Assembly: GCA_028293545.1 (NCBI GenBank)
Contig: JAQGOP010000006.1
Coordinates: 56,488 to 120,487 of the forward strand
DNA length: 64,000 nt
Direction: 5' to 3'
From: Verrucomicrobiota bacterium
GTDB taxonomy: Bacteria > Verrucomicrobiota > Verrucomicrobiia > Opitutales > Opitutaceae
Notes under the pieces: model-generated
What the model was told of the DNA's origin: nothing
Databases searched by the model: none
What the model saw: the letters and a program-made list of their open reading frames with translations, nothing else
Shown here: in pieces, positions 8,980-18,752 of the stretch
How positions within the stretch are numbered: the first letter of the stretch is position 1
Layout of the letters: each line of letters starts with the position of its first letter
Made by a program: the position numbers and the translations under genes

Positions 8980-11055
8980 TTATGCGCGATTCGGCTGGAG
9001 ACTGGTGGTGCGCGGATCCAGCAGCTTGCCGGGATACCAGCCTTTCCGCGGGAAGAGATAGCGGAATTCCACGGCGGCGCGGGAATTTTCCTGCACCTCG
9101 AAGAGGTCCCGGGGCACGGGCAGGTCGAGGTTTCTCATCAGCACCGGGTAGCCCACGCGGGCGCGACGATAGAACAGCACGGGTGCCTCGAGCAGGAACC
9201 TCGGCGAAGGTCCCGCGGCAAAATAGGCCCTGCGTTCCGGAGTGTTGCACCGGAGCGCGACTTCGGCCGCGGGAAGTTTTCCTTCGAACCATCCGATCAA
9301 CGCGGACACGTAGGCGGCATCGGAGGCGGCGGGCGACGCCGCCAACGCCGGTTGCGCGCGGGCGTCCTCGAGCAAGTCCCGCGCGGCCGCCAATGTCGGG
9401 GCGCGCAGCGGACCGAATTCCGCGTGGCGCCACCACGGCGAGGCGAGGACGATCGGGTCGTTGAGGCACTCGAGCGCGAAGGCTCGGATCGCACCCTCGC
9501 GATCGCCGCGGTTGAGCCGGCAGAGGCCGAGGCCAAAGTAGACGCCGCCTTTGTCGGGCACGAGGTGGGCGGCGGCGAGGAAATGACGCTCGGCGGCGAC
9601 GGGATTTTTCACGACCTCCAGCCAGCCGAGGTTGAAATGGGCGATTTCCTGGTCGGGATTCAGCGCCAGTGAGCGCTCGAGGAGTGTGATCGCTTCTGCT
9701 TTCCGCGTCGGATCGAGCGCGAGTGAAAGCGCGCGCACGTTCAGTTCCGGCGCGAGATCGACCCGGGCAAACGCCGCCAGCACCAGGACACCGAAGGCCG
9801 AGGCAATGCCGACGACGCGGCTGGGGAGGCGCTGCGGGAACTGGGTGGGAGGTGCCAGCATCGCGGCGAGGATCGCGAGCGCGAAACCGAAGACTGGCAC
9901 GTCGAGTTGGTAATCGGTGAGCGAGAAAACGAGATAGGCCGCGAGCACCGCCGCGACCAGCGGCGAGCGGCGAGCGTTGGCGACGAGCAGGCCGACGCCG
10001 AACGCCAGCATCGCCAATCCGGAGCCACCGAGTTCGGCGCAAAACTGCACCGGCAAACTGTGGAGCTGGAGCACATCGTCCACGCCGCCGGGCAACGACT
10101 CGCGCACCCTGGGAAAGGCGAGGGGAGTCGTCCCGGGTCCCCAGCCCAGCCAAGGCCTTTGGCTGGCGAGCCGGAGCCCGCCCTCCAGCATCGAGACCCG
10201 CTGAAGGTTGCTGAGGTTCGGCTGTGCGCTTTCGACCGGTTCGAACACGGCACGCGTGCGAGGATTTCCCAACGCGAAGACGAGGGCCGCGATCGCGGCG
10301 ACTGAGGCGAAGCCCAGGGTCTTTTTCCAGCCGAGCCGGCTCGCCAGCAAACCGCCGAGCAAAAGCACCGCCAGCCCCAGCAAGCCCCCGCGGCTTCCGC
10401 TCGTGAACAACATCCCGAACGCGAGCACGACGGCGAGGCTCCAGCCGATTCGAATGATCCCGCGCGCGCGCCGAACCAGGACGCCGAAGCAGGGGAGCAT
10501 CAGCAGCGCGAGCCCGGCGGTGTAATTGGAGTGTCCCAGCGGATAAGGATTTCGCGCATTGAAAACGTCGGCGATCGACATGCCGGGGAGCGTTCGCGTC
10601 CACATCGCAAGGCTGACGAGCGCGGTGATCGCGAAAAAGACGCCCGCGATTTTTATCATGAGCTCCCGGCGACCGGCGGATTCGTCCGGCATCCGGTTAA
10701 GCCAGTCGAACGCGATGAGAAACACCGCGAGCGCAGACAGCAATGAGGCCGACCACAGAAGGCTCGGTCCAAGGAAAGGACTGCAGAGTCCCGACACCAG
10801 GACAACGGCGCCGGAAATCAGGGTCGCGTAAAGCCATGGGCGAGTCGGAAGCCGCAAAGGCCGCTCGCGGTCGAAGGCCCGCAGCCAGAGCAGTGCGACC
10901 GGCGCGGCGAGGGCGATGATACGCGCGATATTCCACGGTGACGTGTACATGCGCGTCGCGGCGGGGCTGACCCACGTGATCGCCGCGAGCGCGCCGCAGC
11001 CGACGATCGCCGCGAGGGCGCTCAGGCGGGCGGTCGAAGCAAGGGAGCGCGACAT
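8980..11055 (-). CDS. O-antigen ligase/polymerase (Wzy_C) with TPR C-terminal region
   Basis: A 691-residue protein. The first about 420 residues carry roughly ten to twelve membrane helices and a large periplasmic loop containing FEPVESAQPNLSNLQR, RPWLGWGPGT and LHSLPVQFCAELG. The WLGWGPGT and late H-x4-F pattern are the marks of the Wzy_C ligase/polymerase superfamily. From about residue 430 the protein is soluble and helical with TPR-like units (AITLLERSLALNPDQEIAHFN and similar), a common fusion in Bacteroidota and Verrucomicrobiota. The start at ATG 11055 (MSRSLAST) was preferred over 11091. It likely polymerises or ligates the glycan built by the neighbouring transferases. Confidence 0.85.
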   Translation of the reverse strand: MSRSLASTARLSALAAIVGCGALAAITWVSPAATRMYTSPWNIARIIALAAPVALLWLRAFDRERPLRLPTRPWLYATLISGAVVLVSGLCSPFLGPSLLWSASLLSALAVFLIAFDWLNRMPDESAGRRELMIKIAGVFFAITALVSLAMWTRTLPGMSIADVFNARNPYPLGHSNYTAGLALLMLPCFGVLVRRARGIIRIGWSLAVVLAFGMLFTSGSRGGLLGLAVLLLGGLLASRLGWKKTLGFASVAAIAALVFALGNPRTRAVFEPVESAQPNLSNLQRVSMLEGGLRLASQRPWLGWGPGTTPLAFPRVRESLPGGVDDVLQLHSLPVQFCAELGGSGLAMLAFGVGLLVANARRSPLVAAVLAAYLVFSLTDYQLDVPVFGFALAILAAMLAPPTQFPQRLPSRVVGIASAFGVLVLAAFARVDLAPELNVRALSLALDPTRKAEAITLLERSLALNPDQEIAHFNLGWLEVVKNPVAAERHFLAAAHLVPDKGGVYFGLGLCRLNRGDREGAIRAFALECLNDPIVLASPWWRHAEFGPLRAPTLAAARDLLEDARAQPALAASPAASDAAYVSALIGWFEGKLPAAEVALRCNTPERRAYFAAGPSPRFLLEAPVLFYRRARVGYPVLMRNLDLPVPRDLFEVQENSRAAVEFRYLFPRKGWYPGKLLDPRTTSLQPNRA

Positions 11056-11143
11056 GGCGCGAACGAAAGAGCAGGGCGGGGAAAGCTCCAAGCTCCAACG
11101 TCACGCGCCAAGGTCCGGAAGTTTGGGGTGGGCCGAGTCGCTC

Positions 11144-11241
11144 AGCGCGTTGGGGACAACACGCTCCACCTTGCGACTCCGTCGCCTGATCAGAAAAGCG
11201 CGGCGCCAGCCGCGGGTGGAGCGTGTTGTCCCCAACGCGCT
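11144..11241. repeat. Family C long inverted repeat, copy 2
   Basis: Arms 11144-11170 and 11215-11241 are perfect reverse complements over 27 bp, containing GTGGAGCGTGTTGTCCCC. The 44-bp spacer is not conserved. The same arm with a few substitutions occurs at 25252-25343, so this is a dispersed non-coding palindrome family. Confidence 0.9.
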
Positions 11242-11275
11242 TGTTTGGCTCCGTCCCGGGTTGAACGGAGACCGA

Positions 11276-11312
11276 CGTTTTCCCGGAGGCGGGTCAGAGA
11301 CCGCGCCCTACG
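11276..11312 (-). repeat. Family B repeat, single diverged copy
   Basis: A sequence around GGCGGGTC and CGCGCCCTACG matches the repeats that flank the RAYT gene at 14.3-14.9 kb, with several substitutions. It lies 99 bp upstream of the VTT protein start and could act as a 5' structural element. Confidence 0.7.
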
Positions 11313-11410
11313 TCCATCTAGGCCCCGCGCCCCGGGCCAAGCGGACCGATTCCGGCGGAGCTTTGCGCTTCGCTTGACCCTGGCGCGCGCAGGCGGGCAG
11401 GCTGGCCGGC

Positions 11411-12082
11411 ATGTCGTCGGATGCTCCTGCTGCCAAAAAACTCCCGCTGTTTAAACTCGCCCTCGTGGCCGGGGTAATCGTGGTCGGCGCGGTGCTCGTG
11501 CTGCGCGGGCTGGATCTGCGGGCCTGGGTGGACCGCGGCATGCTCGCGGTGCGCGAGGCGGGCCCGTGGATTTTCTTCGCGGCGATGACGCTGCTGCCGT
11601 CCGCCGGATTCCCGCTGATGTTCTTTACGATCCCGGCGGGCGAGGCGTTTGCCGGGCAGATGACATTGCCGGGAGTGATCGCGGCCGTGCTCGTCTCCCT
11701 CGCGCTGAACCTCGCGCTCACTTACTGGATGGCGCGTTATGCCTTTCGTCCGTTGCTCATGCGGGTGGCGAAGCGATACGGTTATGAGGTGCCGAAAGTG
11801 ACGAAGGCCAATGCGCTGACGGTGACGCTGCTGGTGCGGCTGACGCCGGGGCCGCCTTACTCGCTGCAGGGTTATTTGCTGGGCCTCGCCGAGGTGCCGT
11901 TCGGGACTTTCATGATGGTGTCGTGGCTCTGCACCCTGCCGTGGGCCGTGGGCGCGGTGGTGATGGGCCAGGGCATCCTGAATGGAAATTTCAAGATCGC
12001 GGTGATCGGTACCGGCGTGATCGTGGCGGCGATCGCAGTGGTGCATTTCGTGCGCAAGAAACTCGGCAAGCGTGAATCCTGA
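11411..12082 (+). CDS. TVP38/TMEM64 (VTT) family membrane protein
   Basis: A 223-residue inner-membrane protein of the VTT/SNARE-associated family, related to DedA and TVP38 proteins implicated in lipid scrambling or transport. There are about six hydrophobic segments. Family marks are the re-entrant region FPLMFFTIPAGEAFAG (about 73-88) and the second half LLVRLTPGPPYSLQGYLLGL with PFGTFMMVSW. The C-terminus is basic (VRKKLGKRES). It overlaps xseA by 11 bp, so the two are probably co-transcribed, though no functional link is known. Confidence 0.85.
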   Translation: MSSDAPAAKKLPLFKLALVAGVIVVGAVLVLRGLDLRAWVDRGMLAVREAGPWIFFAAMTLLPSAGFPLMFFTIPAGEAFAGQMTLPGVIAAVLVSLALNLALTYWMARYAFRPLLMRVAKRYGYEVPKVTKANALTVTLLVRLTPGPPYSLQGYLLGLAEVPFGTFMMVSWLCTLPWAVGAVVMGQGILNGNFKIAVIGTGVIVAAIAVVHFVRKKLGKRES

Positions 12083-13352
12083 AATCAACCTGGGAGAAAC
12101 CGGCCCGCGGCCGCAGAGCGTGACCGAGTTCACGCGGCGCGTGAAGGCGCTGCTCGAAAACGGGGTCCAGCCCACCTGGGTGCGCGGGGAAGTCTCCAAC
12201 CTGCGCGCGCAGGCCAGCGGCCACATTTATTTTTCGCTGAAGGACGCCGGCGCGCAGCTGGGCGCCGTGCTGTTTCGCGGCGATGCGCTCCGCCAGAGCG
12301 TGCGGCTGCGCGACGGGCAGCAGGTCGTGGTCTACGGGCAGGTCAGCGTCTACGAGGCACGCGGGCAGTACCAGCTGATCGTGCGCGCGGTGATCGAGGA
12401 TGGCGTGGGCCGGCTGCAGCAGGAATTCGAGCGGTTGAAACACCGGCTGGCGGAGGAGGGATTGTTTGCCGCGGAAAAAAAACGCGCGATCCCGACGATG
12501 CCTGCGACGGTGGGCTTCATCACTTCTCCGACCGGCGCGGCCGTGCAGGATTTCATGCGCATCTTGACGCGCCGCGGCTGGCGCGGCCGGCTGGTGGTGC
12601 TGCCCTCCAAGGTCCAAGGCGAAGGCGCGGCGGTGGAGATGGCTGAGGCGCTGGCGCTGGCGCAGGAGCTGGGAATCTTCGACCTGCTGGTGATCGGGCG
12701 GGGCGGCGGCAGCCTCGAGGACTTGTGGGCGTTCAATGAAGAGGTCCTGGTGCGCGCGATCGCGGCTTCGACCGTGCCGATCATCTCCGCGGTGGGCCAT
12801 GAAATCGATTTCACCCTGGGCGATTTCGCCGCCGACGTGCGCGCCGAAACCCCGAGCGGAGCGGCGGAATTGATCTCGAGCCATTTCGTGCGCAGCGCGG
12901 AACGGGTGCTGGCCGCCGGGGAGGCGATCACGGCTTTGGCGGAGGACGCGATGGACCGCGCCGGGGAAAAACTCGACCACGCCCGCTCGCGGCTGCGGCT
13001 GCTGACGCCGGCGTCGCTGATCGAGCAGGGATTTTTGCGCCTCGACGATTTTTCGAACCGCCTGCTCGCCGCGATGCGCGCGACGGTGCAGCTGCAGGGG
13101 CAGCGCCTCGGGGAAATCCGCGGGCGCCTGGCGCAGGCTTCCCCGCAGGGCCGGGTGGAGCTGGGCTCGCACCAGCTGCTCTCGCTGTACAAGCGGCTGC
13201 ACGCCGCGAGCCCGGCTTCGGTGTTGAACCGCGGTTTTGCGATCATGCGCGACGAGCAGGGAAAACCGGTCGCGCGCCGGGCGGAAATTTCCGCGGGTGA
13301 GGCGCTGTCGGCCGAGTTCAGCGATGGCGTGGTGAAAGTGCGCGCGGAGTAG
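12072..13352 (+). CDS. xseA: Exodeoxyribonuclease VII large subunit
   Basis: A 426-residue XseA, the catalytic subunit of ExoVII, which degrades single-stranded DNA into oligonucleotides. The N-terminal OB fold (SVTEFTRRVKALLENG, WVRGEVSN, GHIYFSLKD) spans 15-115. The catalytic domain has ATVGFITSPTGAAVQDF, a DLLVIGRGGGSLEDLWAFN motif and SAVGHEIDFTLGD with RAETPSGAAEL. It ends in a coiled coil. The start is GTG 12072, inside the 3' end of the VTT gene. The stop TAG at 13350-13352 is the TAG of a family A repeat. The small subunit xseB is not adjacent. Confidence 0.95.
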   Translation: MNPEINLGETGPRPQSVTEFTRRVKALLENGVQPTWVRGEVSNLRAQASGHIYFSLKDAGAQLGAVLFRGDALRQSVRLRDGQQVVVYGQVSVYEARGQYQLIVRAVIEDGVGRLQQEFERLKHRLAEEGLFAAEKKRAIPTMPATVGFITSPTGAAVQDFMRILTRRGWRGRLVVLPSKVQGEGAAVEMAEALALAQELGIFDLLVIGRGGGSLEDLWAFNEEVLVRAIAASTVPIISAVGHEIDFTLGDFAADVRAETPSGAAELISSHFVRSAERVLAAGEAITALAEDAMDRAGEKLDHARSRLRLLTPASLIEQGFLRLDDFSNRLLAAMRATVQLQGQRLGEIRGRLAQASPQGRVELGSHQLLSLYKRLHAASPASVLNRGFAIMRDEQGKPVARRAEISAGEALSAEFSDGVVKVRAE

Positions 13353-13373
13353 CGCAGGCGGCCCGCCTGCTCC
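13349..13373 (+). repeat. Family A palindromic repeat, copy 2 (supplies the xseA stop)
   Basis: A perfect 25-bp copy: GTAGC plus the core palindrome GCAGGCGGCCCGCCTGC plus TCC. Its TAG is the stop codon of xseA. The 233 bp after it, up to about 13606, hold no gene; one stretch contains TTTTTCCCGCGAAATTCGCG, another short palindrome. Confidence 0.9.
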
Positions 13374-13612
13374 GGGGGGATTACGGCTGCGGTTGAAGCC
13401 CGTACTAGACGGACACCAAGTTTTTCCCGCGAAATTCGCGGATCAACGCGGATTCGATCCCGCACCTGATTTTTTACAGGAGGAATACCGAGGTCGATCC
13501 GAGGAGATTGTTTCCGACGTCGTGGGCGCTCTCGGATTAAACCCCCGGTGCTCCCTTTGGAAAGTGGGCCGGCGGGCTGGAATATTTTGGCCGCGTGGTT
13601 ACTCTTATGGGC

Positions 13613-14212
13613 ATGACAACGCTTCGCCTTCTCACTCTCTTCAGTGCGCTTGCGCTCGTTGCCGGCGCCAAATCCGATATGAACTCCAAACCCCTGAAAG
13701 ATGCCCTGCAATGCAAGCCCGGCGAGATCTCCGCCTGCGGCCTGCCGTCCAACGTCGTCATTGATATGAGCAAGGCGGCGGTCCAGCACACCGATGCCGA
13801 ATGGCGCGCGCTGCTGAACCCACGTCAGTTCCAAGTGGCGCGCAAGCAGGGCACGGAGCCGTCGTTCGACAACGAGTATTGGGACAACCACAAGGACGGC
13901 GTCTATTTCTCGGTCTGCAGTGACACGCCGCTGTTCGACAGCCGCGACAAGTTTGAGAGCGGCACGGGCTGGCCGAGTTTCACGAAGCCCATCGAGGAGT
14001 CGTTTGTCGGCGAGACGGTGGATTTCGCTTACGGCATGTCGCGCACGGAAGTGCACTGCAACGTGGACGGCGCGCACCTGGGCCACGTTTTCGACGACGG
14101 CCCGATGCCGACGAACCTGCGCTACTGCATCAACAGTGCCTCGCTGCGTTTCATGCCGCGCAAGGAGTATGAGGCGTGGGTGGCGAAGAATCAGGTCGGG
14201 GTGGCGAAATAA
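13613..14212 (+). CDS. msrB: Peptide-methionine (R)-S-oxide reductase, exported
   Basis: A 199-residue protein with an N-terminal signal peptide (MTTLRLLTLFSALALVAGA), so the enzyme repairs oxidised methionine outside the cytoplasm. The MsrB domain covers about residues 50-190: EWRALLNPRQFQVARKQGTE, GVYFSVCSDTPLFDS, KFESGTGWPSF, HCNVDGAHLGHVFDDGP and the catalytic-Cys motif LRYCINSASLRF. The paired CxxC zinc sites of many MsrB proteins are absent, so this is the zinc-free form. The ATG at 13613 was preferred over 13607 because it starts the signal peptide; both are possible. The electron donor is not encoded nearby. Confidence 0.9.
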   Translation: MTTLRLLTLFSALALVAGAKSDMNSKPLKDALQCKPGEISACGLPSNVVIDMSKAAVQHTDAEWRALLNPRQFQVARKQGTEPSFDNEYWDNHKDGVYFSVCSDTPLFDSRDKFESGTGWPSFTKPIEESFVGETVDFAYGMSRTEVHCNVDGAHLGHVFDDGPMPTNLRYCINSASLRFMPRKEYEAWVAKNQVGVAK

Positions 14213-14223
14213 ATCAGCTCCGA

Positions 14224-14316
14224 CGTAGGGCGAGGTCTTGGACCCGCCTCGGGGAAAAGCGACGTTGCGAGTAAACACGACGTTTCCCCGAGACGGGTCC
14301 AAGACCTCGCCCTACG
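14224..14316. repeat. Family B long inverted repeat next to the RAYT gene
   Basis: Arms 14224-14257 and 14283-14316 pair over 34 bp with one mismatch; the arm contains GGCGAGGTCTTGGACCCGCC and ends in GGGGAAA. The spacer is 25 bp. It abuts the 3' end of the RAYT gene (9 bp away), and single units lie on the other side at 15047 and 15140. Confidence 0.9.
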
Positions 14317-14325
14317 CCGGAGCCT

Positions 14326-14934
14326 TCACCGCGTCCAGGGATGATCCTCCCACCTCGGCACGAGTCCCGCTGTCACTGGGTTCTGCCGAATGTACTCAAT
14401 GGTTCTGGCTTCCTCGGCGGCATCACGCATCCACCGATCAAACCATTCGCGCTGCCAGATTGGACCGGCTCCGCCGATAACGGCGCGTATTTGGTGAGCA
14501 CTGCGTCCCTTCAGCCGCTTCATAATTTCCCCGAGCGACTGAAGACAGTTACTACTCGGAACGATCATCCCGTGAAGATGATTCGGCATAAGGGTGAAAT
14601 GAGTTACTTCCACATCCCACTCAGCTAAATCATGTAACTCTTTCGCCACGATTTTAGCGACCTCTGGCTGGCGGAGAACGCAGGAACCAGACCCCGCATC
14701 GAGATACTTTTCCAAGGTGCGAAAATATTTTCGCTGCATGGCCCGCCAAGCCTCCGACTCAATCTTCACCGCGCACAGTTCGATGTGAGTTTGCCGTAGT
14801 TCGTTCAATGCTCGAATCGGTAGGCTGTCCGCTAGTCGAACGGTAACAAAATAGCGGCCGTCTTGGATCTCCCAGTGAGGAAGTTTTCCGCGATGAAATC
14901 GTGTCGTATTCGGAATTAATTCCACGAGGTGCAA
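14326..14934 (-). mobile_element. REP-associated tyrosine transposase (RAYT, Y1_Tnp family)
   Basis: A 202-residue single-strand transposase of the IS200/IS605-like Y1 superfamily that mobilises or maintains REP palindromes. The HUH metal site is FTLMPNHLHGMIV (about 110-122), and the catalytic tyrosine lies in RTIEYIRQNPVTAGLV near the C-terminus. IWQREWFDRWMRD is the usual RAYT segment before it. The ORF looks intact. The ATG at 14934 was taken as the start. It is domesticated-looking: there are no IS ends, but family B palindromes flank it on both sides, which is the hallmark of RAYT/REP systems. Confidence 0.9.
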
Positions 14935-15046
14935 TCGTTGGCTGTGGAGCCGTCAATTGTGCCGGTGAGTCGAGAAAAGCATTTTGCAGGCGGCCAGTAG
15001 AATCTGGCGTTGTTTGAAAATGCTAGCGAACGGCAAGTGCTGGGGG

Positions 15047-15175
15047 TTTCCCCCGAGGCGGGTCCAAGACCGCGCCCTACGCCGGGCAATTTGGTTCGTC
15101 GGTGCCAAGCTCGATAGGCGCGGGCTCGCCTGGTGCCGCTTTTCCCCGAGGCGGGTCCAAGACCTCGCCGTACGC
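15047..15175 (-). repeat. Two family B repeat units
   Basis: Units at 15047-15085 and 15140-15175 run in the same direction; each contains CCGAGGCGGGTCCAAGAC and ends near CGCCGTACG or CGCCCTACG. The second directly abuts the stop codon of the oxidoreductase gene, which reads TAG then CGTACGGCGAGG on the minus strand. With the pair at 14224-14316 they bracket the RAYT gene. Confidence 0.85.
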
Positions 15176-16332
15176 TACGCCTTCGGGAATTTCAGCCACC
15201 GCGCCCCGCGCTGCGAGCTCTTCACCACCGTCTCGATGAACGCCATGCCTTCCACGCCGTCCTCGATCGTCGGGAAATCCAGGTCCTTCGGCTGCGGCTC
15301 TCCCGCGACTTCCGCGGAAATCGCGCGGAATGCCTCCAGGTAAATGTTCGCGAAGGCCTCGAGATACCCTTCGGGATGACCCGCGGGAATACGCGTGAAT
15401 TTCTGGCCCCCGGCGAAAATGTAGCCGTTGCCCCGGCGCCAGGTTTGACGCGGCTGGTCGGCGAATTTCACCACCAGCTCGTTCGGAAATTCCTGCTTCC
15501 ACTCCAATCCCGCCTTCGTCCCGTACACCCGGATGTTGAGCATGTTCTCGTCGCCAATGCTGACCTGCGACGAATGCAGCACGCCTTTCGCGCCGCCGCG
15601 ATAACGCACCAGCACGTTGCCGTCGTCGTCGAGCTTACGCCCCTTCACGAAGGTCGTGAGGTCTGCGCACAATGAATCGATGTGGAGGCCCGTGATATAC
15701 CGCGCCAGGTTCTCCGCGTGCGTGCCAATGTCGCCCATGCAGCCGGCCGCGCCGCTGCGTTTCGGGTCGGTGCGCCAGTCGGCCTGCTTCTGGCCGCTCT
15801 TTTCGAGGAACGTGCTCAGCCAGCCCTGCGGGTACTCCACCACCACCTTGCGGATCTCGCCCACCGTGCCGTTCCGCACCAGCTCGCGCGCCTGCTTCAC
15901 CATCACGTTGCCAGTGTAATTGTGAGTGAGCACGAGCACCTTCCCGCTCTTCTTCACGATCGTCCTGAGCTTTTTCGCCTCGGCGAGGTCGAACGTCGCG
16001 GGCTTGTCGAGCACGACATTGAAACCGCTCTCGAGAAAAAGTTTCGCCGGCGGAAAATGCTGGTGGTTCGGCGTCACGATCACGACGAAATCGAGCCGCT
16101 CCGTGCTCGGCTGCTTGGCCTCGCACTTCGCCATCTCCTCGTAGCTGCCGTAAACCCGCGAGGAATTGAGGAAGAGATCCGCGCCGGATGCCTTCGACCG
16201 CGCGGCGTCGGACGAAAACGCCCCCGCGACGAGTTCAGCCTTACCATCCATGACCGCCGCGATGCGATGCACCGCACCAATGAACGCGCCGCGTCCGCCG
16301 CCGATCATGCCGAAACGAAGTTTTCTGTTCAT
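15175..16332 (-). CDS. Gfo/Idh/MocA family oxidoreductase
   Basis: A 385-residue NAD(P)-dependent sugar or inositol dehydrogenase. The N-terminal Rossmann fold has [17 protein letters not shown], and the family's catalytic-site signature appears as [15 protein letters not shown] (the EKP motif is here DKP) about residues 125-140. The C-terminal domain has [16 protein letters not shown], carrying the conserved D-x3-H. The ATG at 16332 gives the full family length. Downstream (155 bp upstream in transcription) is a sugar phosphate isomerase/epimerase gene in the same orientation; this pairing is common in pathways for inositols and keto-sugars. The substrate is not determined. Confidence 0.88.
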   Translation of the reverse strand: MNRKLRFGMIGGGRGAFIGAVHRIAAVMDGKAELVAGAFSSDAARSKASGADLFLNSSRVYGSYEEMAKCEAKQPSTERLDFVVIVTPNHQHFPPAKLFLESGFNVVLDKPATFDLAEAKKLRTIVKKSGKVLVLTHNYTGNVMVKQARELVRNGTVGEIRKVVVEYPQGWLSTFLEKSGQKQADWRTDPKRSGAAGCMGDIGTHAENLARYITGLHIDSLCADLTTFVKGRKLDDDGNVLVRYRGGAKGVLHSSQVSIGDENMLNIRVYGTKAGLEWKQEFPNELVVKFADQPRQTWRRGNGYIFAGGQKFTRIPAGHPEGYLEAFANIYLEAFRAISAEVAGEPQPKDLDFPTIEDGVEGMAFIETVVKSSQRGARWLKFPKA

Positions 16333-16338
16333 AGGGGA

Positions 16339-16475
16339 AAGTAGCGAGTAGCGGGTAGCGAGGAGCGAGTAGAAATTCTAGCCGGAGGTCGGGAGGGTGA
16401 GTTTGGGTGCAGCGAGGGCGAGCGGGTGAGTTTGGAGCCCGTCGGAGTTGGTGGTCCGCCTGCTCGTTACTCGCT
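16339..16475. repeat. GTAGCGAGTAGCGGG-type short tandem repeat
   Basis: At 16339-16368 the units GTAGCGAG, GTAGCGGG and GAGCGAG follow each other, and a complementary GTTACTCGCTACTTCCC occurs at about 16464-16480. A similar block lies at 45606-45640. It fills the 154-bp gap between two co-directional genes. Confidence 0.6.
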
Positions 16476-16486
16476 ACTTCCCGAGG

Positions 16487-17521
<1,035 letters not shown>

Positions 17522-17771
17522 GGAACGCGGAGTTGGGGGTTGAAGGAAAACGGGCCGCGCGCAGGGCGTCGTGGCGGGCGGAAGATTTCGTCGCGCGGGG
17601 GACGAGCGGCAAGGGAAAATCTCCGGGACCGCGGTGATTGTTCGGACACGCGACCGCGGCGGTCGCGTTGGAGATCGGGACCAAGGCCCTTCGATCGCGG
17701 TCTTCAACCACGAATGGACGCGATGAGACACGAATCCGAGCCAAGGTCTTTCGATTCGTGGGTCTTCGATC

Positions 17772-18000
17772 AAGCCGCATCTGTCGCCGGATTCAAAGGA
17801 CTATACGCAAGCCTTGAGTGCAGCCGTGCGGGACGGGCACCTGGCGATGACGAAGTGGTTCTTCGACAACGGCACGGTGAATCCGGACGCGCACGAAGCC
17901 TTGGGGCAAAGCGCGCTCACCGTTGCGCGCAAAAAAAGATTCACCGAGATCGCCGAGGAGCTGAAGCGCCGCGGCGCCGTTGAAGCCGCAGGGGTAGGCG
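17772..18000 (+). pseudogene. Ankyrin-repeat gene fragment
   Basis: The frame reads LSAAVRDGHLAMTKWFFDNG, then LGQSALTVARKKRFTEIAEE and LKRRGAVEA. This is the pattern of one and a half ankyrin repeats with the usual final cap. No start codon or signal peptide precedes it (a TTG at 17814 is possible), and the frame then runs antisense into the lipA remnant. It is best read as the 3' end of a lost ankyrin gene. Other ankyrin repeats in the window belong to the intact gene at 29762. Confidence 0.6.
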
Positions 18001-18026
18001 TCACGCGCAACAGAATCGGCAACTGC

Positions 18027-18743
18027 TCATCTGTTCGCGCTCGTGCGAAAGCGCGACGACTGCTCCTCGGCGTGATAGCTCGAGCGAACCAAGGGCCCGC
18101 TTTCCACCACGCCAAAGCCAAGCTTCAGAGCGATGTTCTTCCAGGACTTAAATTCCTCCGGAGTCGCCCACCGATTCACCGGCCAGTGGGCGGGCGTCGG
18201 CTGTAGGTACTGTCCAATGGTGAGGATATCGATCCGGTCGGAGGCGAGATCCTCCAAGGTTCGTTTGATCTCCTCCCCAGTTTCGCCGAGGCCCAGCATC
18301 AGGCCGGTTTTGGTGGTGAATCCACGGGCTTTGGCATGCTGCAGCACGGAGCGCGAACGGGCGTAACTGGCTTGGACGCGGACCGGACGTTGCAAGCGTT
18401 CGATTGTCTCCAGGTTGTGGTTAAAGATGTCCGGCTTGGCATCGAGGACGGTATCCACGTCACGCAGCCGACCTTTGAAATCGGGCACCAGCACCTCGAG
18501 GGCCGTCGCAGGGCTGCGGTGGCGTACGGCTCGCAATGTCGCGGCCCAAACGGATGCTCCGCCATCGGACAGTTCGTCGCGTGCGACACTCGTGAGCACG
18601 CAGTGACGCAGGTTCATGTGTGCAACGGCTTCCGCGACCCTGGCCGGTTCTCCAAGATCAAGCTCCGACGGGCGTCCGGTTTCGATCGCGCAGAAATTAC
18701 ACGACCGGGTGCAGACATTGCCCAGAATCATGAGGGTCGGTTC
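18027..18743 (-). pseudogene. lipA: Lipoyl synthase, 5'-truncated
   Basis: The radical-SAM core of lipoyl synthase is well preserved: TLMILGNVCTRSCNFCAI (CxxxCxxC), LTSVARDELSDGGA, LEVLVPDFKG, FNHNLETIERLQ, TKTGLMLGLGET, LTIGQYLQPT and the C-terminal RSSYHAEE. LipA normally has about 60-70 more residues, including the CxxxxCxxxxxC auxiliary cluster that donates sulfur. Here homology stops at EPTLM near 18743. The open frame continuing to 19217 is the antisense of an NHL gene and is not LipA. Without the auxiliary cluster the product should be inactive. The neighbouring lipB is absent. Confidence 0.8.
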
Positions 18744-18752
18744 GATCCAGCG

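Larger units (their letters stand above)
11056..11410. other. Intergenic stretch of 355 bp made of repeats
   Basis: No gene was supported here. The stretch holds a family C long inverted repeat and a single family B repeat unit, together covering about half of it. The flanking genes diverge (ligase left, VTT protein right), so promoters should lie here, but none is recognisable by eye. Confidence 0.7.

Noticed and set aside
13374..13606. Small gene between xseA and msrB
   Set aside because: A frame of about 120 codons exists, but it crosses the start of msrB in another frame and includes a repeat-like segment; no protein-like pattern was found.
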